From Parvimonas micra (lineage in GTDB: Bacteria; Bacillota; Clostridia; Tissierellales; Peptoniphilaceae), in NCBI RefSeq assembly GCF_021300775.1, contig NZ_JAJTJP010000001.1, forward strand, positions 613,963 to 677,962: a stretch of 64,000 nucleotides of DNA, written 5' to 3'. Positions 1-8,092 of this stretch are shown piece by piece. Every line of letters begins with the position of its first letter. Position 1 is the first letter of the stretch. Made by a program: the position numbers and the translations under genes. A model generated the notes under the pieces. It saw nothing but the letters and a program-made list of their open reading frames with translations, made no database searches and was not told where the DNA came from.

Positions 1-458
1 ATTCCCGGAAACATTCCTGATGGATCTTCATATGTTAAAAATTCATTTCCATCAGCGGTATAAACATGCCAGTGATCTCCGTGTTTTAAAATAGATTTAA
101 CATTTAATCCACTTAATTTACTTTTTGATACGACACTTACAAAAGATAATGAATTACCATCTGTTATCTTTGAAGGATCTGAATAAGTTATATGTTCTTT
201 CCCGTCCTTAGTAAAAACATGCCAATGATCTCCATGTTTATAAACTCTTACAATATCATCTTTTTTTATTTCAGCATCAATCAAAACTTCAGTAGTTTCG
301 TCTTTTTGATATTTTGTTTCTTTTTCAACAAATTCAACTTTTTTTGTATTATTTTGTTCTTTTTCTTCTACTTTTTTTGCACAGCTTGTAAGTACAATTG
401 CACTACAAACAATGATCAAATTCATTCTTGTAATTTTATTTTTTAATTTATTACTCAT
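1..458 (-). CDS. Histidine-triad (Pht-like) surface lipoprotein, 3' end beyond window
   Basis: N-terminal 152 codons of a lipoprotein; the rest lies left of base 1. The start ATG (458) follows a TAAGGAGAAA ribosome site. A hydrophobic signal ends in a lipobox L-T-S-C at about residues 20-23, then a short Lys/Glu/Asn linker. Two copies of an HGDHWHV block follow, about 45 residues apart, each continuing with a DG...TY.DPS sequence. HGDHWH fits the HxxHxH triad of pneumococcal histidine-triad proteins, which bind zinc. It starts 10 bases after the stop of the zinc-binding lipoprotein gene, so the two are surely one operon, as adcAII and phtD are in streptococci. Zinc storage or hand-over to the binding protein is inferred. 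Total length and number of triads cannot be seen. Confidence 0.8.
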   Translation of the reverse strand, partial: MSNKLKNKITRMNLIIVCSAIVLTSCAKKVEEKEQNNTKKVEFVEKETKYQKDETTEVLIDAEIKKDDIVRVYKHGDHWHVFTKDGKEHITYSDPSKITDGNSLSFVSVVSKSKLSGLNVKSILKHGDHWHVYTADGNEFLTYEDPSGMFPG

Positions 459-467
459 AATTTCTCC

Positions 468-1451
468 TTAATCATTAAAAGATTTAACTAAAGCTTCTAG
501 ATTTAATTCCATCAATTTTAAATATCCCATATTAATTTCTTCATCAGTTAAGTTTTCCATAGTAAACATTGTTGATGTCTTTGTATTGGTATTTTTTGCA
601 AGAGTTTCTGCAACTTTAGGAGTAGCTTTACCTTCAAAGAAAATTGTATTAATATTATGTTTTTTTACGAACTCAGCTATCTTTTGTAGTTGTTTTGCAG
701 ATGGTTCATCTTCTGGTGAAATTCCAGTTACAGCTACTTGCTTTAACCCGTAATCATGTGCTAAATAATTAAAAGCAGCGTGGCTTACAACAAAATATTT
801 TTCCTTGCTTTTTACTTTTGAAAGTTCTGTTTCAAATTTCTTATCTAAAGCTTTAAACTCTTCTTGAGCTTTTTGTAAATTTTCTTTATAGTATGGTTCA
901 TTATTTGGATCTATAGATGAAATTTTCTTATAAATTGTATCTAATTGAATAATAGCATTTTTCACACTTAACCAAGTATGTGGATTGATTTTATCATGTC
1001 CATGCTCATCTTTATTTTTTTCGTCCTCATGCTCATGTTCTTCTTCTAAACCATCTCCACTTTCTAAAAGAGTTAAGCCTTGAGAAAGATTTAAGAATTT
1101 ATTTTTATCTTTAACAGATTCTTCAATAGCTGGTATAAATGATTCCATATTAGCACCATTATAAATAACCAAATCTGCTTCTATTATTTCTTGCATATCT
1201 CCAGCTTTAAGCTCAAAAGAATGAGGTTCTTGATTTCCTTTAATGATAGTTTTTACTTCCATTTTATCTCCAACAATTCTTTTAGTAAGATCTGTTACTG
1301 GAAAAAATGTTGTATATATTACTTTCTTTTTATCCTTTTGTTCAGTAGATTTTTGGTTATTATTTTTTTCATTATTGCTAGAATTACAACCAACTAAAAA
1401 AACACAGCAAATTATAATTGCTGAAATAATTCTTTTAAATTTTATATTCAT
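468..1451 (-). CDS. Zinc-binding lipoprotein of an ABC importer (AdcA/ZnuA family)
   Basis: 327-residue solute-binding protein of the cluster A-1 (ZnuA/AdcA/TroA) family. The signal peptide ends in a lipobox with the lipidated Cys at residue 22 (FLVGC). A His/Glu/Asp-rich loop (about residues 136-155, several H-E-H and H-G-H groups) is typical of zinc rather than manganese members. Family metal-ligand regions are visible: PHSFE near residue 77, NPHTW just after the acidic loop, VSHAAF and the late FFEG segment. It should capture Zn2+ outside the membrane for an ABC permease. No permease or ATPase gene is in the window. It has its own promoter and precedes the histidine-triad gene. Manganese as substrate is a less likely alternative. 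Confidence 0.88.
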   Translation of the reverse strand: MNIKFKRIISAIIICCVFLVGCNSSNNEKNNNQKSTEQKDKKKVIYTTFFPVTDLTKRIVGDKMEVKTIIKGNQEPHSFELKAGDMQEIIEADLVIYNGANMESFIPAIEESVKDKNKFLNLSQGLTLLESGDGLEEEHEHEDEKNKDEHGHDKINPHTWLSVKNAIIQLDTIYKKISSIDPNNEPYYKENLQKAQEEFKALDKKFETELSKVKSKEKYFVVSHAAFNYLAHDYGLKQVAVTGISPEDEPSAKQLQKIAEFVKKHNINTIFFEGKATPKVAETLAKNTNTKTSTMFTMENLTDEEINMGYLKLMELNLEALVKSFND

Positions 1452-1477
1452 AAAATCCTCCTATAATATCTTTAATG

Positions 1478-1494
1478 CAAATAATTCTTATTTG
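1478..1494. promoter_or_regulatory. Palindrome at the zinc-operon start site, candidate operator
   Basis: A perfect inverted repeat with 7-base arms, CAAATAA-TTC-TTATTTG, sits just downstream of the -10 box of the zinc lipoprotein promoter, about where transcription starts. Its position suits a metal-responsive repressor (Fur/Zur/AdcR type). The sequence is not a clear match to any one consensus I know, so the regulator is not assigned. Confidence 0.4.
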
Positions 1495-1501
1495 TATTTA
1501 T

Positions 1502-1530
1502 ATTATACTATTTATAATTTTATTTTTCAA
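1502..1530 (-). promoter_or_regulatory. Sigma-A promoter of the zinc lipoprotein operon
   Basis: On the minus strand TTGAAA (-35, 1525-1530), 17 bases, TATAAT (-10, 1502-1507). A start site near 1495 gives a leader of about 45 bases ahead of the lipoprotein ATG at 1451, which has a strong AGGAGG site. Confidence 0.65.
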
Positions 1531-1555
1531 TAGATAAATTAAAAAATTTACAAAA

Positions 1556-1592
1556 AAAACTACTAATTTGAATAATCAAATAGTAGTTTAAT
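1556..1592 (-). terminator. Terminator of nrdAB
   Basis: A hairpin with arms close to AAACTACTA-TTTGA / TCAAAT-AGTAGTTT followed on the minus strand by a run of T, just after the nrdB stop at 1600. Confidence 0.75.
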
Positions 1593-1599
1593 TTTTATT

Positions 1600-2649
1600 C
1601 TATAAATCATCTAAATCGTCATCTATTACACTTGATTTTGAATAAGCTGAAGGTTTTGCTTCGAAGAAATCTGTTTTAATGGCATTTGGATCTGAGTATT
1701 CACTTACCCATTTCATACTTTCAGGTTCTTCATCATAACCATCATAAAGTTTTCCAAAATTTAAAGCTGTACTTCTAAGATTTCCAAGATATTTAATATA
1801 ATCTTCTATCATTTCCATTGTAAGTCCTGGAATATTTTCACCTAAAACATATTTTCCCCATGCAATTTCTTGTTCAACACCTGTTTTAATCATGTCTTTA
1901 TAAACAGCAACTTTTTCTTCAGTAAATAAATCTGGTTCTTCATTTTGTAATTCAAGAAGCATTTTTTTGAATAACCATAGATGAGTATTTTCATCTCTAT
2001 TTATATATCTAATTTCTTGAACTGAACCAGGCATTTTTCCATTTCTTCCTAAATTATAGAAGAACATAAATCCTGAATAGAAGTAAACACCTTCAAGAAT
2101 ATAATTTGCAACCATTGTTTTTACTAAACTATATGGATCTTTATTTTCTTGGAATTCATTATATAAATCACCAATAAATTTATTTCTTGCTAATAAATGT
2201 TCGTCGTCTCTCCATTGATATAGTATATTTGTTCTTTCTTCTGGTGAACATATACTATCTAACATATATCCATAGCTTTGTGAGTGAATAGCTTCTTGAT
2301 ATGCTTGAATTGTTAAACATAGATTAATTTCATTTGCTGTAATATATTCCCCAATATATGGTAAATTTGCAGTTTGGATACTATCTAAAAATATTAAAAA
2401 ACTTAAAACTTTATCAAAAGCAGTTTTTTCATATTGATCTAAAATTTTATAATCTTTTAAATCTTGAAATAGATTAATTTCTTCAGGAATCCAAAAATTA
2501 TTCATGGCATTACGATACCACTCAGTAGTCCATGTATATTTAACATTATTAAAATCATTTAAATTTGTTGTATTACCATTTATCATCTTTCTTTTTGATA
2601 ATTCAATGTCTCCATTTTCATTAAATAGAGCTTTCTTATTTAATTCCAT
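1600..2649 (-). CDS. nrdB: Ribonucleotide reductase class I, beta (radical) subunit
   Basis: 349 residues. Houses the di-metal/tyrosyl-radical cofactor that starts reduction of ribonucleotides to deoxyribonucleotides in the alpha subunit. All ligand positions of the family are present: D89 (FLDSIQ), E119 and H122 (EAIHSQSY), E186 (LEGVYFY), E220 and H223 (RDENTH). The radical tyrosine is kept at Y126, four residues after H122, so this is not a Tyr-less class Ic enzyme. The C-terminal tail is acidic (DDDLDDL). The start is 12 bases after the nrdA stop with a GGAGAT site, so the pair is co-transcribed. No nrdI is nearby; whether it uses iron or manganese cannot be told here. Confidence 0.95.
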   Translation of the reverse strand: MELNKKALFNENGDIELSKRKMINGNTTNLNDFNNVKYTWTTEWYRNAMNNFWIPEEINLFQDLKDYKILDQYEKTAFDKVLSFLIFLDSIQTANLPYIGEYITANEINLCLTIQAYQEAIHSQSYGYMLDSICSPEERTNILYQWRDDEHLLARNKFIGDLYNEFQENKDPYSLVKTMVANYILEGVYFYSGFMFFYNLGRNGKMPGSVQEIRYINRDENTHLWLFKKMLLELQNEEPDLFTEEKVAVYKDMIKTGVEQEIAWGKYVLGENIPGLTMEMIEDYIKYLGNLRSTALNFGKLYDGYDEEPESMKWVSEYSDPNAIKTDFFEAKPSAYSKSSVIDDDLDDL

Positions 2650-2661
2650 AAAATCTCCTTT

Positions 2662-5187
2662 CTATGCTGAACAACTATCGCATTCATCAATATCTAAACT
2701 TTTACTTCTTATATAGTAAATACTCTTTAGTCCTACTTCACAAGATAAAATTAAAAGATTCAAAATTTGACTCATCTTATAATCTGTTGTGATATAAAGG
2801 TTTAAACTTTGCCCTTGATCAATATGTCTTTGTCTTATTCCTCCAGCTTTTATAGACCATGTTTGATCAACTTCATGAGCATTTTCATATAACCAGAAAG
2901 TCTCTGGCGTTAAATCTGGAGCAACTCTTGGAATAATTGAACCTTTCTTTTCTTCAAGGAAATATCTCATCATTACCGGATCAACACCTGCTGTTGTTCC
3001 AGCAATTATTGAAGTAGAACCTGTTGGAGCAACAGCTAAAAGATATGCATTTCTTATACCATTTTTAGCAACTTGTTCCTTAAGTTCAATCCATTCTTTA
3101 GAATTATATTCTCTTTTTTCAAAGTACTTACCAGTTTGCCATTCAGAACCTTCAAAGTATTTATAGCTTCCTTTTTCTTCAGCAATTTTTGAACTTTCTT
3201 TTATTGCATAATAGTTTATCTTTTCATAAACTTTATCCATAAATTCTAAATGTTCTTCAGTTTGCCACATTATTTTATTCTTAACAAGAGCATGGTGATA
3301 TCCACTTGTACCAAGTCCAATTGCTCTATATTTTGCATTTGTTATTTTAGCAAAAGGTGTTGGATAGTAGTTCAAATCAATTACATTATCTAAAGCTCTA
3401 ATCATTGTCGAAACTACAAATTCCATTTCTTCATCATTTTGTAAATCTATATTTCCAAGTACTAAACTTGCAAGATTACAAACAACAAAATCTCCAGCCT
3501 TTACATCAGTAACAACATGGTCTTCTCCGTCTATTTGTAAAATCTTTTCATCAGTATCTAAGATTTCTTTCATATTTTGCATAATCTCTGTACAAAGATT
3601 TGATGAATAAATCATTCCTTTATGAGAGTTTGGATTTGTATTATTTGCATTATCTCTATTAAATATAAATGGTGTTCCAGTTTCAACTTGACTCTTTAGA
3701 ATTAATTTAACTAAGTCTTTAATAGTTAATACTCTCTTATCAAGTCTAGGTTCTTTAACACAAAGTTTATATTTTTCTTCCCACTCTTCACCATAATAGT
3801 CTTCTAAGCAGAATCCCATTACTTCTTTAACTTCATGAGGACAGAATAAATACCAATTAGAATTAATATTTTCTTTTGCTAATCTCCAAAATAGATTTGG
3901 GAAACAAATTGCTGGGAAAACATCATGGGCCTTCATTCTATCATCCCCATTATTTGTTCTAAGATTTAAAAACTCTGGAATATCTCTATGCCATACATCT
4001 AAATAAACTGCACAAGATCCTTGTCTTACTCCAAGTTGATCAACTGCAACTGCAGTATCATTAGCAAGCTTAATCCATCTTATAACTCCACCTGCAACAC
4101 CTTTAAATCCACGAATATCTGACCCACTTGCACGAACTTTCCCAAAATATAATCCCATTCCACCACCATGTTTTGAAACTTGTGCGAAATTATCTATACT
4201 TCTATAAATTCCTTTTAATGTATCAGGTACAGTATCAATAAAGCAAGAAGAAAGTTGATGGAATGGCTTTCTTGCATTTGACATTGTTGGAGTTGCGACA
4301 GTTGCTTTTAAGTTACTTAAAACATCATATACTTTTTTAGCAAAAGAAACTCTATCCTTTTCTGGAATGGCTAAATGCATAGCAATACCCATAAACATTT
4401 CTTGCATTGTTTCAATTACTTTTTTGTGAGAATCACAAATTAAATATCTCTTATATACTAAGTCTAAAGATGAATATGTAAACAATTCATCTCTTGAATC
4501 ATCTATATATTTTTCAAGTTCATCAATATCATCACTTGAATAATTTTCTAAAATATATTCTCCATATAAATTAGCTTTTGTTAAAACTTCTATCTTTGAT
4601 TTAAAATCAACAATATGCCATTCTTTTTCATAATGAGAAATTTCTCTATGAATTTTATAAGCGTAAATTCTTGCAGAAATATATTCCCAATTTGGATTTT
4701 CCTTAGAAGTTAATTCTGATGAAGCCTTTATTAAAAGTTCTATTTTTTCGTTTAATGCTGAACTTGGCTTAACAAAAGATAAAAACTTTCTATATAATCT
4801 ATCAAGTTCATAACCTTCTGTTGTAAAATCTTTTTGAATTTTAGCAAGTACTTCAATCAAGCCTTCATCTTCAATGTACTCTCTAAAATAATTCAATTCT
4901 TTTCTAAGTGCATTTCTCTTTTCTCTATATAAAATATAACTTTTTAAAGTTTCATAATGATTATTTTTAGTTAAAGTCTTTTCAACATAATCTTGAATCT
5001 CTTCTACAGTTATATTAGAACTTTCATCTTTATCTTTCAAAATAATTTCTAAAACTTCTTCAGCTAATTTTTTTGAAAGTACTCTCTTATCTTCATCTCC
5101 TACACTTATAAATGCTTTGTAAATTGCATTTTCAATTTTCGAAATATCAAATGATACTTCTGATAAATCTCTCTTTATAATCCTCAA
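2662..5187 (-). CDS. nrdA: Ribonucleotide reductase class I, alpha (catalytic) subunit
   Basis: 841 residues from a TTG start at 5187. I chose TTG because AGAGGTGA lies five bases upstream and the product then begins MRIIKRDLSEVSFD, a normal ATP-cone start. An ATG at 5244 would add 19 codons lying over the promoter and NrdR boxes. An ATP-cone occupies about residues 1-90, followed by the ten-stranded barrel. Redox Cys at about 315 (SSCF) and 570 (VVCNLAS), thiyl-radical Cys at about 532 (NLCTEI) and the C-terminal reducing pair CDSC (836, 839) are all present. PTGSTSIIAGTTAGVDP is the phosphate-binding segment. It reduces NDPs with NrdB. Overall allostery through the cone is known of the family. 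Confidence 0.96.
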   Translation of the reverse strand: MRIIKRDLSEVSFDISKIENAIYKAFISVGDEDKRVLSKKLAEEVLEIILKDKDESSNITVEEIQDYVEKTLTKNNHYETLKSYILYREKRNALRKELNYFREYIEDEGLIEVLAKIQKDFTTEGYELDRLYRKFLSFVKPSSALNEKIELLIKASSELTSKENPNWEYISARIYAYKIHREISHYEKEWHIVDFKSKIEVLTKANLYGEYILENYSSDDIDELEKYIDDSRDELFTYSSLDLVYKRYLICDSHKKVIETMQEMFMGIAMHLAIPEKDRVSFAKKVYDVLSNLKATVATPTMSNARKPFHQLSSCFIDTVPDTLKGIYRSIDNFAQVSKHGGGMGLYFGKVRASGSDIRGFKGVAGGVIRWIKLANDTAVAVDQLGVRQGSCAVYLDVWHRDIPEFLNLRTNNGDDRMKAHDVFPAICFPNLFWRLAKENINSNWYLFCPHEVKEVMGFCLEDYYGEEWEEKYKLCVKEPRLDKRVLTIKDLVKLILKSQVETGTPFIFNRDNANNTNPNSHKGMIYSSNLCTEIMQNMKEILDTDEKILQIDGEDHVVTDVKAGDFVVCNLASLVLGNIDLQNDEEMEFVVSTMIRALDNVIDLNYYPTPFAKITNAKYRAIGLGTSGYHHALVKNKIMWQTEEHLEFMDKVYEKINYYAIKESSKIAEEKGSYKYFEGSEWQTGKYFEKREYNSKEWIELKEQVAKNGIRNAYLLAVAPTGSTSIIAGTTAGVDPVMMRYFLEEKKGSIIPRVAPDLTPETFWLYENAHEVDQTWSIKAGGIRQRHIDQGQSLNLYITTDYKMSQILNLLILSCEVGLKSIYYIRSKSLDIDECDSCSA

Positions 5188-5214
5188 ATAAATCACCTCT
5201 GCTCTAATATACCC

Positions 5215-5244
5215 ATTATAAAACAAAATATATATAGAATGCAA
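5215..5244 (-). promoter_or_regulatory. Promoter of nrdAB
   Basis: Minus strand TTGCAT (-35, 5239-5244), 18 bases, TATAAT (-10, 5215-5220). Transcription would begin near 5208, some 20 bases before the TTG start of nrdA. One NrdR-like box fills the -35/-10 spacer. Confidence 0.55.
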
Positions 5245-5271
5245 ATTTTATTTTTAACTATATATAGTATG
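5223..5271. promoter_or_regulatory. Twin NrdR-like boxes
   Basis: Two related sites lie 30 bases apart centre to centre: TATATATA cores at 5229-5236 and 5259-5266. On the minus strand they read CATTCTATATATATTTTG and CATACTATATATAGTTAA. The second contains the palindrome ACTATATATAGT, close to the NrdR consensus ACACTATATATAGTGT. Paired boxes about three helical turns apart in front of nrd genes are the normal arrangement for NrdR, the ATP/dATP-sensing repressor. NrdR itself is not in the window. Confidence 0.6.
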
Positions 5272-5439
5272 TTTTAATGTTTTTTTAAAAATTGTTTGCT
5301 GGATAAAAAAATATTACTATTAGTAGTGTAAAAATATTTTTATTTTTTTATCAAAAAAATTATTTTTTATAAATTAAATATATTACAAAAATATGATATA
5401 ATATTTAGGATATAAAATATTTTTATGAAAGGAAAATTC

Positions 5440-6075
5440 ATGAGACTTAGAAAAAAATGGTGGGCAGTACCTGAAATGAAAGAAAATGCTCAAGTAATAT
5501 TTAACGCAGAAAATCTAAAAGGAAAATGGAATGAAGAATTTAAAAATATTAACCCTATAAATCTTGAACTAGGTTGTGGAAAAGGAAAATTCATTAGTGA
5601 AATAGCTGAAAAAAATAAAGATATTAATTACTGCATCTTAGACTTAGATACAAATGCAATAGTATATGCAACTAGAAAAATTAGAGATTTAGAATTGTCC
5701 AATGTTAGAGCTATTCCAACAAATATAGAAAAAATTGATGAGTTCTTTAATGAAAATTCAATAAGCAGAATATACATTAATTTCTGCAATCCTTGGCCTA
5801 AAAAAAGACATCATAAAAGAAGATTAACACATCCAAATTTCTTAAAAAAATATAGTAAGCTACTTGTAGATGAAGGAGAGATTCATTTTAAAACAGATGA
5901 TGACGATCTTTTTGAAGCAAGTTTAGAATATTTTAACGAAAATGGCTTTGAAGTAATACTAATTACATATGATTTAGCAAATTTTGATTATCCAAAAAAT
6001 ATAGAAACTGAATACGAAAATAAATTCAAATCATTAGGAATAAAAATAAAATTCTTAATAGCAAAAAAGAAATAG
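5440..6075 (+). CDS. trmB: tRNA (guanine-N7)-methyltransferase
   Basis: 211 residues from ATG 5440, giving the standard family start MRLRKKWWAVPE. An ATG at 5425 in the same frame would place the AAAGGA ribosome site inside the coding region. Makes m7G46 in the tRNA variable loop using S-adenosylmethionine. The SAM-binding motif is LELGCGKGKF at about residues 42-51. The family signature NFCNPWPKKRHHKRRL begins near residue 115; the usual D in 'DPWPK' is N here. Last comes TEYENKFKSLG, the TrmB tail. It is a single-gene unit, divergent from nrdAB, ending at a strong terminator shared with the opposing HAD gene. Confidence 0.94.
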   Translation: MRLRKKWWAVPEMKENAQVIFNAENLKGKWNEEFKNINPINLELGCGKGKFISEIAEKNKDINYCILDLDTNAIVYATRKIRDLELSNVRAIPTNIEKIDEFFNENSISRIYINFCNPWPKKRHHKRRLTHPNFLKKYSKLLVDEGEIHFKTDDDDLFEASLEYFNENGFEVILITYDLANFDYPKNIETEYENKFKSLGIKIKFLIAKKK

Positions 6076-6082
6076 TTAATAA

Positions 6083-6115
6083 AAAAAGACAACAATAATA
6101 ATTGTTGTCTTTTTA
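6083..6115. terminator. Bidirectional terminator between trmB and the HAD gene
   Basis: A near-perfect hairpin, AAAGACAACAAT-AATA-ATTGTTGTCTTT, flanked by A on the left and T on the right, between convergent genes ending at 6075 and 6128. It can work on both strands. Confidence 0.85.
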
Positions 6116-6127
6116 ATTATATTTATC

Positions 6128-6829
6128 CTATAAAGATTTTAATTTTTCTATTAAATCTTTAAAACTTCCTCTTTCACAATTAATTTCATATTCTGGAGCT
6201 GGATTTAAATTATCTGTAACTAAATAACAGTTCATTCCAACACTACTTGCTGCATGAATATCTTCTCTTTCATCATTACCTATCATTAAACAGTCCTTAG
6301 GTTCAACCCCAAATTTTTCACATAAATGTAGATAATATTTTGGATTAGGTTTTGAAAAAGAACTATTACTATAATGAGTAATATAGTCGAAGTCATCTAC
6401 ATCTAAACCTGTCCATTTTAATCTAACTAAAGCATTTTCAGGAAAAACAGGATTAGTTGCTAGAACAACCTTTCTTCCATCCTTCTTTGCAATCTCAACT
6501 GCTAGCTTTGCAAGATTATTTTCAGTTGAAGCTTCTTTTACTAAAGTAAAAAATTCATTAGCATAAAACTTTTCAAGAACATCTTTAACATCAGATAAAT
6601 CTGTATCCACTTCACTCTTAAACTTTTCCCAAAAAATTTCCTCATTTGTTCTCCTACCATCATTTTTAATCATCTCATGAGTAGCAGCCCAAATAGTTTC
6701 AACAAGTTTTTTTGGATCAATATTATATTCTAAAAATACCTTAGACAATTCTCTAAAATAAATATCAACAAACAATTTTTCATCTAATGGAAACAAAGTT
6801 CCATCTAAATCAAATAATATTACTTTCAT
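6128..6829 (-). CDS. HAD-superfamily phosphatase, substrate unknown
   Basis: 233 residues with the four HAD motifs: DLDGT near residues 7-11 (nucleophile Asp), LATNP (motif II Thr), the Lys of SKPNPKYY (motif III) and IGNDEREDI (motif IV acids). A helical cap between motifs I and II (about residues 20-85) marks a subfamily I enzyme such as nucleotidases or phosphoglycolate-type phosphatases. Cytoplasmic; no signal peptide. It appears to be a single-gene unit between the trmB terminator and the CRISPR locus. Substrate cannot be assigned from sequence. Confidence 0.8.
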   Translation of the reverse strand: MKVILFDLDGTLFPLDEKLFVDIYFRELSKVFLEYNIDPKKLVETIWAATHEMIKNDGRRTNEEIFWEKFKSEVDTDLSDVKDVLEKFYANEFFTLVKEASTENNLAKLAVEIAKKDGRKVVLATNPVFPENALVRLKWTGLDVDDFDYITHYSNSSFSKPNPKYYLHLCEKFGVEPKDCLMIGNDEREDIHAASSVGMNCYLVTDNLNPAPEYEINCERGSFKDLIEKLKSL

Positions 6830-6929
6830 TTTTCCTCCTTATTTACATTAGTTTTTACTAATTTAATAATAACTATATTATAACCTATTTTAAAAAATTT
6901 TAACATTATTTTGAATAACTTATTCTTTT

Positions 6930-6967
6930 GGTTCATAAATTTTGTAATATTTTCCTTTGTATTTTAT
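6930..6967 (-). repeat. Left copy of the direct repeat flanking the CRISPR-Cas locus
   Basis: 38 bases matching 14947-14984 at 37 positions, the one difference being G/A at 6944/14961. It lies 38 bases from the first CRISPR repeat. Confidence 0.85.
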
Positions 6968-6970
6968 AAA
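6942..6970 (+). promoter_or_regulatory. Possible rightward promoter for the CRISPR array
   Basis: TTGTAA, 17 bases, TATAAA on the plus strand, ending 35 bases before the first repeat. The sequence is so AT-rich that chance matches are common. It is listed because a rightward leader would fit the worn repeat at the array's right end. Confidence 0.25.
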
Positions 6971-7005
6971 GTTTTTTTACTTTTTTAATTAGTTTTCTAT
7001 ACAAA

Positions 7006-7899
7006 ATTTACATTACAGTATGTTTCTATTTAAACTTGAATAGACATAATAGTATTAGATTGATTAACATCTTGATTTACATTACAGTATGTTTCTATTT
7101 AAACGAAGAAAATTACAAATACTTTAGATGATGCTAAAACATTTACATTACAGTATGTTTCTATTTAAACTTGTGTCTTGTTTTGTTAGTTCATAATTAG
7201 ATACAATATTTACATTACAGTATGTTTCTATTTAAACAAAGCTAGGTTTTACAGCTACACCAATTAGACTAAAATTTACATTACAGTATGTTTCTATTTA
7301 AACCTTCATCTGTCATATATGCTCCGTGTTTTCTAATGCTATTTACATTACAGTATGTTTCTATTTAAACGAAGAAAAGAAAACGGATGATTTTAGTTTG
7401 CTTTTATTTACATTACAGTATGTTTCTATTTAAACTTAGTCTTCAAGCTTTTCACTTCCTGAAATTATTGTATTTACATTACAGTATGTTTCTATTTAAA
7501 CTTATTGAAGATGTCAGCACCTGCTTTATTATTTACATTTACATTACAGTATGTTTCTATTTAAACTTGCCAATTTTCGCAACGTCTTTTATCTCTAAAT
7601 TAATTTACATTACAGTATGTTTCTATTTAAACGACATTGTAAAATCAATATCCATTTTTACATTACGTATTTACATTACAGTATGTTTCTATTTAAACTT
7701 ACATAGTTACACTCAACCATTAATACATCTACATTATTTACATTACAGTATGTTTCTATTTAAACACTAATGCAAGAAATGAGATACGAACTTAATAAAG
7801 AGGATTTACATTACAGTATGTTTCTATTTAAACTGCGATAATTGGAGTTATCACAGACCCTACTACAAAATTTAAATTACAGTATGTTTCTATTTGAAC
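7006..7899. CRISPR. CRISPR array, 14 repeats and 13 spacers, type I-B
   Basis: 30-base repeat beginning ATTTACATTACAG and ending TTCTATTTAAAC on plus. Repeats start at 7006, 7075, 7141, 7208, 7274, 7341, 7406, 7472, 7537, 7603, 7669, 7736, 7804 and 7870. Thirteen are identical; the last has two changes (C to A at position 6, A to G at position 27). Spacers are 35-39 bases and all differ. Read on minus, the repeat ends ATGTAAAT, like clostridial I-B crRNA 5' handles; read on plus it ends ATTTAAAC. The worn repeat at the right end suggests that end is leader-distal, which conflicts with minus-strand reading, so direction is open. The spacers ending at 7536 and 7668 finish in repeat-like bases (ATTTAC, TTTTACATTACGT). 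Confidence 0.98.
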
Positions 7900-8092
7900 A
7901 GGTTAGACTATACATATTAAAAATAACAAAATTAATAAGTCAATTCTGTCTATCTGTAAAATTTTTTTAAATTTTTTCACTAAATTATTTTATTGAAGTA
8001 TAATTATTTGAAATTTAAACATTTTTTTATCTATCAACCCATCAGAGTATTCTATATATCTATGATTGACATATTTATCTAAAATAATTATT
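7900..8092. other. AT-rich spacer between array and cas operon, possible leader
   Basis: About 190 bases with no convincing gene. If the array is transcribed leftwards with the cas genes, this would be the leader; on minus it holds TTGACT 17 bases upstream of TTAATA close to the array, a weak promoter match. GAAATTTAAAC at about 8010-8020 recalls the repeat's end but is too short to call a repeat. Confidence 0.4.

Larger units (their letters stand above)
6922..6976 (-). pseudogene. Remnant of a membrane-protein gene 3' end (copy of the tail of the gene at 14931-15617)
   Basis: On the minus strand this stretch reads NFIKYKGKYYKIYEPKE-stop. The intact gene at 14931-15617 ends NIIKYKGKYYKIYEPKKFD-stop. 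Only about 17 codons are left; the CRISPR array begins 29 bases upstream of the fragment, and the frame hits a stop two codons before the match. The copy is in the same orientation as the intact gene, about 8.0 kb away, so the two bracket the whole CRISPR-Cas locus. Confidence 0.75.

Noticed and set aside
2662..2690. Selenocysteine at the end of nrdA
   Set aside because: The tail reads C-D-S-C-S-A followed by TAG; no TGA is involved.
5188..5244. 19-codon N-terminal extension of nrdA from ATG 5244
   Set aside because: It covers the -10 box and an NrdR-like site, and the TTG at 5187 has a strong ribosome site and the right protein start.
7387..7770. A 127-codon open frame on plus made of repeated 'LHYSMFLFK' and 'ITVCFYLN' units
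   Set aside because: It is the CRISPR repeats read as protein; spacers change the frame and no ribosome site exists.
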